Shown: positions 35,711 through 47,682, numbered from the stretch's first letter. The stretch is 64,000 bases of DNA from Medicago truncatula (GCF_003473485.1 NC_053044.1:37824091-37888090), one strand, 5' to 3'. The notes: generated by a model from the letters alone, not told the origin. Translations and numbers: made by a program.

Positions 35711-37365
35711 GAGGAATCTGAAATCCTGAATTTTGGAAGGTTAATGCCTCAGGTGTCAGTTTGGAACTTGAATGCACACACTTGGAATTTGTATAGCTAA
35801 TGTTTCATGAATTTTGGAAGGGTTAAGTTATACAGATGTCTATAAATGGTTGGAACTTGGATGTAAGCACATGCTGTTAGGATTTGTATAGTAAAATGTT
35901 TGTGTTCTTCTAACAAGTTAGATTCATGTAAATCACTTGCAGCAATAATCATTTTGATATAATATATGGAATATATGAAACTTGTCTTCTGTTTTTATGT
36001 TTTTTATGTTGTTTTATGCTCTACACAATTTTAGATTTTATTACTTCTGCGAACTTTTTTTTAAATTTTTTTTATTGAAATTTGTGTGAACAACTTAGTT
36101 TTTGGTGATAATTGAGTTAGTATTGAATACTATTTTCTACCTCTATGGTATGTTAATCCATATCCAATTGGTAAGGGTTCATCTCAGATTTTACAAGGAC
36201 CAAAATTCAAATATCGTTGTCGATATAATGTCCATGTTGATGTCAAGACTCAACTTATCTAAATTATATTGTATTAATAGAATTATTTTTTGCAACTTCA
36301 ATGAACAAACCTATTCTCTGTAAAAATTCAATTTATTAGTGTTGTTTTGAGATGATCCTTATTCTAGATTCTTTTAAACCAAAAGAAAGATCTATAAGTT
36401 AGTTTGGTCGTAAATAATTAGGATCTATATTACATACATATTCAGTAAATTGCTAATAAAATTCTAAACTATATGAAGTAAAATCACATCGATGATTAGC
36501 ATCTAGATTTGGCCTAATTACTTGTATGTAATGCAGTCCGTGGTTAGAATGTCACATGTGAGACATCTGTAGTCAATATGTTTGTGTTTGTGTTTGTCAT
36601 AGCTCTTATGAAGAAAAGTAATGCAAAGAGTAATCAATACACCATTGTCTTCCGATGAAGAAGAAGAAAGAATTATGATGATGGGTGCTGCATGTACGGT
36701 GATGTCAGAAGAAGAACTCATTCACAAATCTCGCTTGTCTTGCTCTGGTATTTGTTTTTCTCTCCCTCTTGCTACTTCACTTTTTTTGTTTCCATCTTCC
36801 CTTTGAGCTTGAAATATGGCTTTTCTTATCCCTATGCTTTTTCAGTTTCTGCTTTTCCCCTAGGCCAGGGAAACAAAACAAAACAAAACCTTTTGGCTTA
36901 CATTTTGCAATAATTTGTATAAACTATTGAGTAAATTGGTTTAGTTCATTAGACAATGTTTAGCCCAAGAAAGCCAAAATTCAGGGTCTTTGAAGTTATT
37001 ATTATTTGTCTGCTCTGCTACTCAAATTTGCATAAACTTAAGTGTAAATTCGACCAATGAATGTGTTCCAAGTGTTCTTCATCTGTACAAGTAACCGTTG
37101 CCTTTGAAGTCAGTACTATTTCACAAAGGCGTTCTTGGCTTCAAGACTAATCACAATTTCTTAGCTTTTTTTAATCACATTGTTCATTTTATGGAAAATT
37201 AGAATTTTAATAGAATAATTAATAATTGTTTTCCATTTGTGCTTATCACAATCTACACACACCCTCACTCAAGAGTTTTTTTTATATAACCCAATAAATG
37301 AAAAAAAACTCTCATGCCTCGTCGTTTGACAAAAGGTTGCGTGAGTGATTGTTGAGTGAGTGACA
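35711..37365. other. intergenic DNA, 3' flank of PIMT
   Basis: The first 250 bases are the likely PIMT 3' UTR. A short open stretch at 36,619-36,740 encodes an acidic N-terminus-like peptide (LSSDEEEERIMMMG...) with no clear continuation. Nothing else recognised. Confidence 0.4.
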
Positions 37366-39834
37366 ATGACAAACTGCACAGAGGAAAATAACATGAGAGC
37401 TTCATCATCAACAGCACCAACTGAGGTGCCACAAAGTTCTGATTTTGACAATTTGGCTTCAATGAAGCCTGAACTCTCTGATATCGATGAACACATGAGG
37501 TCATTGAGAAGGATCCAAATTCGTAGCCCAAGAAAATATGTTATTGGCAATAAGTTTGATGCTGACAGTTCTTCTGGGGATGAAAAAGGTTGTTTTTTAT
37601 TTAAATTGATTCTGATATCTTTATGTGTATGAAAAAATGTTCTTTTGTTTAATAGTGGCATTACAAAAATTAAAAATAAATGTTGATACATTAGAATTGA
37701 AGCCAGATTAATAAGTTATGTTTGATCTATATATTTTATTGTGCTTGGATGTGTTTTGCTGACTAGATTTGATCATATGTCAAGTCTTTAATTTAGCTCT
37801 GGATTTTCTGAGTATTGATTGAATGATCCATGAAGGTGTGTTGTATATTTGGATGGTAGACAAAGGTAAAAAAGGGTGGTGAAAAATTAAAGCCTCTAAA
37901 CCAAGCCTTTTCAATTTTTTTGCAAAAACAAAATTTTCCCCCTAATGTAGAGAATTTAGATGATTTCAATTTTGTGCATCTGTATCAGTGCAAGACATAC
38001 AATTAATTAAGTTATTTATTTATTCAACTTCTCTTTTATTTTGAGATGTACTTTGTATGTCATGCAAAATGAAGTTCTTGTGGTAGAAATAACTTGCTGA
38101 TGTTGATCCATTTTGAACCGAACAAAAGGTACTTCAGTCTTTAATCCAATTGATCTGGATGGTGATTCTCCACCAATTGTAAAGTGTCCTGGATGTGATT
38201 ATGACATCAAAGTGTCTCCATTATGCAACTATCCGGAAGATCCAACATAGAACTCACGTACTATGGTATGACCTCCTGTATTTTATAATTTATGTTCAGA
38301 AAAACTTACTGGTAAAGTATATCCGTTTCTTTAAGATTTGGTTTGATAGATTTGATAACTGGACTAATGACTTTGTTTTATAAATGAATGTCTTTGCTTT
38401 TGTCTTGAAATTGAACAAAATTTTGATATAGCTGCCTGGTATAGTGCACTGTCCTGATCTTAATAAAAAGACGAGCATGAGGCAACCATTATAGTCAAAA
38501 ACTAAAGAAAAAAAAATGAAATAAGACATTTGTAAACATTTGATCCTGGTATAACATTTGTTGCTGGTATAGTCTTAGTTATAATAATTGAAATTTGATA
38601 TCTGAATGGCTGTTTCACTCTTCCTATCAGATTTGTCCAATGTGTGATGAAAATTTAGAGAGTTCAATGTTCCCAATCTTGCCAAAGGTATTAGTTACTT
38701 GTCTTGTCACTTATGCACTTTAATTATAACATAGCTTAGTTTCACCGTAGCAGTATTTGATTCTTCTTATTTTCAGCCCATTTCGAACCCGTGGAGAATG
38801 GATGTCTCCATTGATGAATGGGAATTGTATGACAATATAAATCCTTCCTGTGGAAAAACCAAACACAATCCAACTTCTGATTCACATTTGTCACTATCTC
38901 GGGACAATGTATATGTTCCAAGCTCCAACGAGTTTTTCTCAGATGAAGATACCATCAGTGATGCCTCAGACGTTACTGATGCAAATGATATTCTCATTCG
39001 AAAAAGGTATGATCCTGCTTTTGGATAATTTATAAATATCAATTGTACTCATGAGTGAAAATGTCTATCTGAAATTAAGATCATTGTAAATTATTCATTG
39101 TTCTCTACATTTAATAAAAATATTGCTTCTTGTGGTATGGAAAATTATGCACCTGATGGTGTTACCATGGATTTCCAAATTATTGTACTTTACAGTACAT
39201 TTCTCAGTTATCTGCGGATCTACAGGATATCACTGAGAGTTTATTCTGTGGCAGATTATCATGATGAGAGATTAAATATAAGAAACAAGACAGTTATTAT
39301 ATTGCCGCTTTTTGGATTTTTATATCTCTAATATTTTTTTCCGTTTTAAGGTTACTTTAAAAATACGGGAGGTGTGTGTATATGATATCATATTCTCGGC
39401 AATTTAAAAGGATCACGTAACAAGAGATTTACTCAATAATCCATCGTTATTGTCTTTCTGAATATGAAAACTCTCATTCCAAACCATGAATAAATTTTTA
39501 TTGCTAAAATTACTTGACTGTTAATGTGGTGTGACAGTGGTTATTATATTCCTGTGATATGGTTTACAATTACATATAGTTTTTCTCTTTGACTATGCTT
39601 ATTCAATTACTTGCAAAATGTGGAGCAATATCTAACCTGCAGTATATTTCATACATTTATGTATTAAATATCTAGTGCATTGATTTTTGACTTTGCTTTA
39701 GTGTTGTTTTCAAATTAGTTGTTGAAATAAGGTTTTATGAAAAGTATCTTCCTAAACACGCCCGCCCAATGCTGAAATTGTGGTGATGGTTTTATGTTTG
39801 CAGGGCTGAAGATCCTCTTTGGCAAAATAAATAG
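37366..39834 (+). CDS. uncharacterised Cys-motif protein, ends in a transposon
   Basis: Family not recognised. Proposed exons: 37366-37588, 38129-38211, 38631-38687, 38777-39006, 39804-39834 (207 aa). The ATG at 37366 is preceded in frame only by GTG. The N-terminal part is acidic and Ser-rich. Exons 2-3 carry CPGCDYDIK and ICPMCDENLESS, two CxxC pairs that could bind one zinc. Exon 4 is acidic with DEWELYD and a PSSNEFFSDEDTISD stretch. Problem: exon 2 reads into an in-frame TAG at 38248-38250 unless the weak donor AAA|GTGTCT at 38211/38212 is used; without it the product is 115 aa. The last codons (AEDPLWQNK, stop) lie inside the left arm of a foldback element. A decayed second copy follows at 41,455-44,300. 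Could be an expressed gene or an early pseudogene. Confidence 0.5.
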
Positions 39835-40208
39835 AGTTTTGCAAGTTCCATAGAGATAGACACTAAAAATAGATGGTGGGTCCTACCACTAAGTGGGTCC
39901 CACCATCATTAATTATATTTTACTTTTTTCAAGATTTTTTGTCTCTTTATCTCTCCAAATTGAAGAAATGGAGAAACACATAAATGGAGATAAAGACACA
40001 TAAAATTTGTTAGGATCCTCTCCATCAATGTGTTTCTTCATTTTTTCAATTTGGAGAGATAAAGACACATAAAATCTTGAAAAAAGTAAAATATAATTAA
40101 TGATGGTGGGACCTAATTAGTGGTAGGACCCACCATCTATTTTTTGTGTCTATCTCTCTCCAACTTGCAAAACACAATTTATTTTGCCAAATGGAGAGAA
40201 TCTTCACC
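39805..40208. mobile_element. foldback (long-TIR) MITE
   Basis: About 400 bp that is almost wholly self-complementary: the left arm (39,808-39,990) and right arm (40,030-40,205) pair over about 180 bp with few mismatches. Shared inverted blocks include GATGGTGGGTCCTACCACTA / TAGTGGTAGGACCCACCATC and TTGGCAAAATAAAT. Only a short loop separates the arms. Such a transcript would fold into a long hairpin. The left end overlaps the last exon of the preceding gene. Confidence 0.8.
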
Positions 40209-40211
40209 CAG

Positions 40212-41142
40212 TCCGAATATGCTCCATTTACCATCGGTTCCATTTATCCAATTTAGAATCTTGGATGAATGACATGTGGCAAAAAATGATTCAATGGTTT
40301 AGATTAAAAATAAATAAAACATCAATTTTTTTAATTAAAAAAAAAAAGTAGAGATCAAAAACGCCCTTCTCTTCTCTTCTCTTCTCTGGTGGTATCACAG
40401 TTGCCATGCCTCCCTCCAATGAAGTTTTCTCTGATCCGATACTATGACCACAAATCCCACACACTTCACCTTCTTCAACCTTGTGATAGTGCCCACATAC
40501 TCCACAAGGTTTTCCCTCTCTCTTTTCCTCATTATCAATCCGACCCAGATGAAGAAACAACGAGTTTGAATCAAATCAATGTTAAAAATCAAACCTTTTC
40601 ACGATTTAAGAATGACCCAGATGAAAAAAAATTGATTTTTAGAAGATTAAAGAAAAGGGTTTTGAAGAGGATCAAGAAAGAGGTGAATTTTTTTTTTTGG
40701 CTTTCACACCGGTTTCCGACCCACCAAAGAAGGGCGACTAATCCGACTTATGCGTTGAGGCATGCGCACTGACCAAGTGTTGTTTCCCCTGATACGTCCT
40801 TGGAGGAGCTCCTTGTCACTGAAGCCCAAACAACTTGGTTGAAAGAGGTGAAATTTATTGGAGTAGGGTTTTGAAGAGGATCAAGAAAGAGGTGAAATTT
40901 AATGGAGGCTGTTTTGTTGTTTTTATGTTGTGTTGTCAATCGTCAATGAAATTATAATGATTTTAATTAATTGATAATGAGGTAGAGAGAAGAGAAAGAG
41001 GAAGCGTGTTTGATCTCTTATTTTATTTATTTTTATTAAAAAATTGATGTTTTGTTTATTTTTAATCTGAACCATTGAATATTTTTTTCCACGTGTCATT
41101 CATCTAAGACTTTAGATGGGGTAAATGGAGCATACCCGGATT
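40212..41142. mobile_element. Pack-type non-autonomous transposon carrying host sequence
   Basis: The left arm (40,212-40,340) and inverted right arm (41,025-41,142) match over more than 100 bp: TATGCTCCATTTACC, GGATGAATGACA(T/C)GTGG and TTCAATGGTT(T/C)AGATTAAAAATAAA blocks in order, with one indel of about 14 bases. The interior (about 680 bp) is not transposase. It holds an IBR5-like gene fragment on the minus strand, a CTCTT microsatellite and an internal duplication ('ttttgaagaggatcaagaaa' at about 40,660 and 40,868). Long TIRs with captured gene sequence fit a Pack-MULE, although no clean target-site duplication was seen. Confidence 0.7.
40390..40532 (-). pseudogene. captured IBR5-like phosphatase N-terminus
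   Basis: On the minus strand from ATG 40532 the frame reads MRKREREN. One base is then missing and the next frame continues PCGVCGHYHKVEEGEVCG followed by ICGHSIG. This matches the N-terminal zinc-binding segment of the plant dual-specificity phosphatase IBR5, known in Arabidopsis to start MRKRERENPC and to contain CGHYHKYEEGEVCGVCGH. The phosphatase domain is absent. The fragment lies between the long inverted repeats of the surrounding element, so it is read as transduplicated host sequence, now frameshifted. Confidence 0.72.
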
Positions 41143-41454
41143 CCTATTTTGTGGTCATGTGTTACTAAACGATTTAGTGACATTTATATATAAGTTTATG
41201 TTTTATATTTCTTTAATATCAGTATGATTTGCATACTTTCATGGCAATGTTTTGAAATTTAAATTGGAAATCAAATCGACAAGACTTCTTGGTTATGATT
41301 CGATAACTACATCAGATATCCTTACAAGGATCGAAGACAGGCCTTGTGGTCTTACCGGGAAAACAAGGATACCAAATTTGGTTTTGGTTATTTTAAATGT
41401 TGCAACAGGGTGGTATTATGTGAGCTTGTGCATTTGTACAAGTTTTTCTACTGT
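41140..41454. other. non-coding spacer between the transposon and the duplicate copy
   Basis: A short frame (about 41,252-41,467) has no recognisable relatives. No other feature was seen. Confidence 0.4.
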
Positions 41455-44300
41455 TTTTTTATTTTGAGAAGTACTTTGTATGGCATGCAAAATGGAGTTC
41501 TAGTGTTAGAAAAAACTTGAAAACTTGCTGATGCTGATCCATTTTGAACCTAACAATAGATATTTTAGTCGTTAATCCAGTTGATCTGAATGGTGATTTT
41601 TCATCGGTTATAAAGCGTCCTGGATGCGATTTTGACATAGAAGTGTCTGACATACAACTCGTATACGTCATGACCTCCTCCATTTTATAATTTATGTTCA
41701 GCAAAGCTTACGGATAAAGTATTTTCCATTTTTGTTAGATTTGATTTGGTAGATTTGATAACTGGACTAATGACTTTGTTTCTTTTTTATAAATGGATGT
41801 CTTTGCTTAGCTTCTAATGAAATTGAACAAAAGTTTTATCTATCTACTCGATATAGTGCACTGTCCTGAATAAAACAAGCATTTTAGTCAAAAACTAAGA
41901 AAATAAAATAATACATTTTTCAACATTTAACACACGTATTTAGTTATAATTGAAATTTGGTATCTGAATGACTGCTTTACTGTCCTGTTTGTGAACAATT
42001 CATCCTTGCCAAGCCTGCGAAAAGTGTTTGTGATTTATGTTCTTTGATTGTAAAATAGCTCAGTTTCTGCGTCGGAATATTTGATTCTTATCTAACTCGA
42101 TTCTATGTATTGATATAACGATATATCATAGCCAACTTCGTCCACTTGGAAGTTGGAACCTACGACATTGCGAGTGTTGATTGGATATTGCATGACAAGA
42201 AACATGCCTTTTGGGGAAACAATAAGCATGAACCATCTTTTAATTCACTACTGTCGCCATCTGGAGACAATGTATATGTTCCAAGTTCTAGTGATCTTTT
42301 TTTAAGATGAAGATACCATTAGCCGTGCCTCCGACCTCACCCTTGCTAAGGACATTTCCCTTGGAAAAAGGTATGACCATGTTCTTGGATATCTTATAAA
42401 TATCAACTATACTCATGAGTGAAAATTTCTATCTTAATTTAATATCATTGTAACTGATTCATTGTTTTCCATATTTAATAAACCGACTCTGGCCCTTCGA
42501 TCAAACTATCTTCTCTCCACATGCTCATTTTTAAAACCAATTATATTTAACCATAACAAGAGAGCTTATTACATATTCATGATTATTTTACCCTATCATT
42601 ATAATCAAACCATAAAGTTGATATAGGTTTAACTAATACATGATTACTTAAGATCAACATAAAAGGAAGACTCAAGGACAGTAACAACACAAATTATAGG
42701 TTTAAGCTAGAGGTGCGATGTTGTTGTAAACAAGATGTCTTGCTTTGTGAATTGGAATGAGTCCCACTGTAATGTTTAGTTAGTGGAGAAATTTTGTTCT
42801 GCCAAAGGGATTGAGCTGCGAAGTAGGCTTAGAGCAATAAAGCAAGATTTTGCATATTCGTGTTTTTTTTCTTCTTCTTGGAATCATTTCGCTATATTAA
42901 GCATTATCCTTTTGAATATAAAAACCTTCATTCCAAACCTTGAATGAATTTTTATTGCTTGAAAGAATTAATATTCATGTGATATGGTTTATAATTACAT
43001 TCTGTCGAGAAGTAAATCTACATTTTTTTTTTTTATGAATCAAAAGTGAAGGAAGGCATCAAATAACTTGACATCTCAACTAGGTTGGGACCCCAAAGCT
43101 ACCCCCATCCTCCACCATCATCATGCTCAAAAAATTTATTAAAAAAGGGAAAAACTATACAAGAGGGGGGACTAGACCAAAATCCTAAAAAAAACAGGAA
43201 ACAAAAAGCCAAAAACAAAGCAAGAGACCTAAGGATAACGGAAAATCCGTACATGTCTCTAACAAAATCATCTCTAATAAACAATGGGGAAGCCTCCCAC
43301 CAAAAACAACATCCCTGTGACCATGATGCGCAAGCTTATCCGCACAACAATTCCCTTCGGAGAAAATATGAGATGAAAGTGGAAATGTCGCCTTGATTAC
43401 CATTATGGCACCTATTGCGAAGAGCAAACAGAACTAACGTAGGATTCCAATACTATCTATGAATATTAGAGTAAGGGACCATTGGTTCAGCCACAAACAT
43501 CAACAACGGCCTATGATTAAAGAAAAAATCTTTCAAGGGAATACGGGAATCCGAATTACCAATACCTTGGATGTTCCAGTAAAGAATCTTCTTTGAGGAT
43601 TATTTGGAAGATCACCCTTAGACCGGGGAGTTTCTTTTTCTGTTTCTTTGACAAATAAGTAATGAAAGGCGTGTTATCATCATCATTTTGCTAAACCAAA
43701 ATGTGACGCACCAAATTCAAAGGGCAAAAGTCATTACTCTTTCCCACAACCACTTGTGTTTCCGGGACGGAGGCCGATGAATGAGTGCTACCAATGGAAT
43801 TGTTTGTCAATGGTGTGGCCATAATTTGTTCCAAGATAGGTCTATTTTGATCATTAACCAACTCAGCGGAATCCCTTGGTGTTCTAACAATCTCATCCGT
43901 GACATTTTGTAAGGCAGAATGGAACGAATTTCCTTGTGCCAAGTGCTGCTGTCTGTGCGTGATTTCATGCTTAACAATAGGAGTTTTCTCCATATTCTGG
44001 ACCTCCAAAACCTGGACAGCTGGGGGATGTTGTGCCGGGATTGCTTCATCTGTTTCCTGCTGTGCAAGTTCGGTCCCCTCTCTATAAGCTTGAGGCTGTT
44101 GTACATTCTTTTTCTCTTTGATGCTTATTTAATTACTTGCAAAATGTGGAGCAATATCTAACCTGTAGCACATTCCATACATTTATGTATTAAACATCTG
44201 GTGCATTGAATTTTGGGTATGCTGTAGTATTTTTTCAAATTAGTTATTGAAATAAGGTTATGAAAAATATCTTCCTTCACACACCCAATGCTGAGGATCA
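41455..44300 (+). pseudogene. decayed second copy of the 37.4-kb Cys-motif gene
   Basis: Aligns in order with 38,030-39,790. Exon 2 equivalent at about 41,575-41,660 (VNPVDLNGD, then RPGCDFDIEVS, so the first Cys is lost); the intron 'gataactggactaatgactttgtt'; exon 4 equivalent at about 42,130-42,370 (NVYVPSS, then a frameshift in a run of T); then 'atactcatgagtgaaaat' and 'gcaaaatgtggagcaatatctaacctg' flanks. Exon 1 is not present. Several indels and lost splice contexts make it non-functional. A LINE derivative (43,020-44,103) interrupts it. Confidence 0.8.
43020..44103 (-). mobile_element. internally deleted LINE (L1-type) retrotransposon
   Basis: Absent from the paralogous copy at 39,560, so it is an insertion. 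On the minus strand from 44,100 down: an ORF1-like frame without recognised domain (43,691-44,008), then the start of an endonuclease domain (LYWNIQGIGNSDSR, about 43,580), then, at a junction near 43,450, the RNase H tail (SSHIFSEGNCCADKLAHHGH, about 43,360). Nearly all endonuclease and the whole reverse transcriptase are missing. A T-run at 43,023-43,034 on the plus strand is the poly(A) tail. 'tacatt' occurs beside both ends as a possible short target-site duplication. Confidence 0.75.
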
Positions 44301-45437
44301 TGACATAGTATATCTTATAGCTGAAGTCACGGAGCAGTTGCAATAACTTTTCCTGGCGAATCCAATGGAGGTCAAGAAATAGATCGAGTCTCATTGAGCT
44401 AGACTTTTTGTTAGAGGGGTCACAGCGGCAGAAAATCGTATCGATATCTTGTGTAGAATTGTTAAAACTTGTTTGTTTCAGCAATCACAATAATGAACCA
44501 GGTGAAAATTTGCCAATTATAAATAGCTCCATTGATTTCAATGTTATATTAATCTGTTTTCCCATTTGTTGTTGTGATTTTTCATCTAATATTTTGAATA
44601 ACCAAGAAAATTAACGCTGTTTGGTAAGGTAACCGGATAGTTAACAAAAAGTTAGTAATGTAACCTTGAAATTCTTTAGATAAATGAAATAGTGAATTTG
44701 GTCCCATATCAAAAACACTGAATTTACAATTTAGTTTAGTCCTCTAGGAAAAAACAATCTTCTAGTTCTTACAAAAAAATCAAGACAAATTAGTCATTTT
44801 CTCAGTATTCTTGCACAACTAGGTTTTTTGACATTGTTGAACTCTGACAAGGCTGATGACGCTCCACTTGTCATGTGGTTGATGTATTTAGTCCAAATTT
44901 TGCTCCAATTACATAAATTTTATTTGATCTTTTTTTACTTATATTTTAGAACGGGGAGTAGGATCTATGTAATTTTTTTTACGTTATGTAAATTCAGTAT
45001 TACATGTCCTCAAAAAAGGAAAAAACAGTATCGGTAGTTTCTTAGGATTGATTCTCCTTACGGGCTTAGAAACATGACAACCATGTTAAGTCTTGCCGGA
45101 AAGAATTTTGTCATTGAGTGCATTATTTCGATATAACCTTTGAAAAACAATTATTAAATTACTATTTTCTATTGTCAAACAAAGCACAAGAGTCGTCAAA
45201 TAAAACACATTTATATGACATAAAATAAGTCATTTATCCAAATTAAGTACTGTAGAACATGAAAGAAAATTTAATGGTCCGAGTTTTATAGACTTCTAAA
45301 ACTAAACAACAGTAAAATGGATAAACCTAGCATGAAACCGGCTACTCCAGAAGAAAATTATATAATAATTGAGATCCTCAGCTATTAAAACATAAATAAC
45401 TCTAGCAGTTGATATAGGCGAGTACTTGACGAGCTAC
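44301..45437. other. intergenic DNA with repeat scraps
   Basis: No gene recognised. 'tttagtcctctaggaaa'-like sequence around 44,730 resembles legume MITE interiors. The part from about 45,230 is the likely 3' UTR of the following minus-strand gene. Confidence 0.4.
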
Positions 45438-47598
45438 TCAAAAGGAGCCGCGTCTGGGCCTGTCTTCGGCAACGCTGACTCTTATTGTCCTACCCTCCAA
45501 ACTCTGCAATAAAAGCACATATCAGAAAATGATCTAAAAACATACTGTGCAAGTAATCCATAATTCAATTTTAGTGTATTATTTCACCCATTCAACATGA
45601 GCCCATAATAATCATATTCCCTTCAATTTCAAGAACATGTCATTATCAATGCATCTAACCACTGATAATTTAGCAATGTACTGAAGTTTATACCTGACCA
45701 TCAAGAGCAGCAATGGCATCATTCATTTCAGTTTCATCAGACATTGTGACAAAGCCAAAGCCACGTGATCGACCAGTCTCTCTATCATAGACTACTCGAG
45801 CACTCACAATCTTGCCATGTTCACTGAAAACTTGCTCGAGCCTACTGTTATCAACTTCCCATGCCAAGTTAGCAACATAAATTCTTAGGACAGGTTCAAA
45901 AGTACGAGGTGCACGCTCAGTACGCTCAGGCCGAGATCCTTTAGGAGAAGCCTTGTTAACAACCAATGATCTTCCATTGTAATCCTGTCATAACAAAAAT
46001 GTATAAGAACCAAAAACACACTATAAAAGCAATTTGAAATAGAACACGCCAATGACGATAATAAAACATGTACTTTGCGGTTTGAGCGTAATAAACATTG
46101 ACTATTATAAAAGAAAGATGCACAAAACTTAGAAACTTCAATGCACATGCAAAAAAGTTTCCATATAAATAAGAAATCTAACAAGAATAAAATGGCTTTG
46201 TTTTAAGTATGTGGTTAAAAATTAAATATTACAATTTAGTCGTATGGACTGGGGTCTCAATGGTATGATGCAACAACATACTTTGTATGAAGCACTGGAA
46301 TGTCATTATCAAGCCTAAACCACCTCATATAATTTTCCAACTCGGAGATTGCAACTATATAGTATGCGTTCTAAGGGGATTTACTTAACGAGATAAAATG
46401 AAAGACACATGAGAAGTATTACAGGTCCAAGAAAGCAAGAAAAATGAATTGTTAATAAGTTCATTTCGTCTATTTGTTCAAGATGGAAAATTCCATATTT
46501 CATTCAAGATTTAAAGAACTCAAGATAGGATTAGGAACCAGCACCAAAATTCAAAATGGTTGTCACATTGGTGCTTAGACAACACTATGCAGTACCTACT
46601 GTTCATAGTAATGGTGTGTCTAGTGTCCAACATGTGTCGGTGTTCAACAATGCCACATGTTATTCCATTCAATTTTGTCAAATTATTAGTAGTTTCAACA
46701 TGTCAGTGTTAGTGTCATGTCTCCGTGTTTGTGCTTCATAGCTCAAACGATTAGTCATGCTGAAACTTTGAAAAGTTGAATACTTGTCAAACTAGTATTG
46801 ACTAGCTTGCATTGCATCTTTTCTTTTCTTTTCCTTTCTTTTCAGTTTCAATTAATAAACTTTGTAGTTTACATTGATATGTAATGCATACCACAATAAT
46901 TGGACAAACACTCTAATCTAAAAAAACAAAGTGTTATAGAAACATTGACATTTCTACTATAATGTAGAATTTGTGTTATAAACTTCACTTGGACTTACAT
47001 AGCCGTTAAACTTCTCGACAGCAGACTCGGCTTCTTCAACGGTACTCATAGTTACAAAGCCAAAACCACGACTCAGGTCAGTTTGTCTGTTATAAATAAC
47101 CTAAAACAAAAAATAACAAGAGCCTTAATTCAATTTGATTTCACCACAAATTCAATTAACAAATTGAAAAGCATGTGTTACCTCAGCAATCTCAACGGTT
47201 CCGGCTTGTCCAAAAAGCATGGCCAATTTCTCACTATCAACATCAAAAGGAAAATTTCCAACAAACAATTTTGCGTCCTCCGGTGGTTCAACAAAATAAC
47301 CTTCAGCAGAATCATCAGCGCCGGTTTCAGTTTCAGCAGCGTCAGCAGTGGGCTCCCAATCGAGACTCAATCCAGCTTCTTCGTCTAGAGAAGTGGTGAG
47401 TGTGTCGCCTTCTTGAGCAACGAATAAGGGAGAGGGAGAGATTGAGATTGAGCGGTTGGTTTTGAGGGAGAGATGGAGATTGAGGGATTTGGAGGGAAGG
47501 GAAAAGAAGGTAGGTTTGGATTTGGATTGGGATGAGAGGAGGCAGGATTCGGCCATGGTTAGGGATTTGAAGAGTGGAGTGGTGGAAGTGATAGACAT
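45438..47598 (-). CDS. chloroplast ribonucleoprotein with two RRMs (cp29/cp31 type)
   Basis: Four exons: 47598-47182, 47100-46999, 45984-45694, 45503-45438; 291 aa. The N-terminus is Ser/Thr/Lys-rich with very few acids until about residue 62, typical of a chloroplast transit peptide. An acidic linker ([20 protein letters not shown]) follows, as in cp29/cp31 proteins. RRM1 (about 109-187) has KLFVGNFPF (RNP2) and SRGFGFVTM (RNP1). RRM2 (about 206-284) has RIYVANLAW and SRGFGFVTM. The protein ends [11 protein letters not shown]. Family members bind many chloroplast transcripts and support RNA stability and editing. The ATG at 47598 is used; an in-frame ATG 14 codons on would shorten the transit peptide only. 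A TATA box lies about 80 bp upstream. Confidence 0.93.
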
Positions 47599-47673
47599 GG
47601 TGGTGGTGGTGATGACGATGATAGAAGTGTGAAGGAAGAAGGGTTTAGAAGGAGAAAAATGAGGATAAGGGGG

Positions 47674-47682
47674 TTATATACT
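47674..47682 (-). promoter_or_regulatory. TATA box of the chloroplast RNP gene
   Basis: Minus-strand GTATATAAC, about 76-84 bp upstream of the ATG. Confidence 0.5.

Noticed and set aside
40389-40772. 127-aa plus-strand frame inside the Pack-type element
   Set aside because: It is the antisense of the IBR5-like fragment plus microsatellite and has no recognisable domain.
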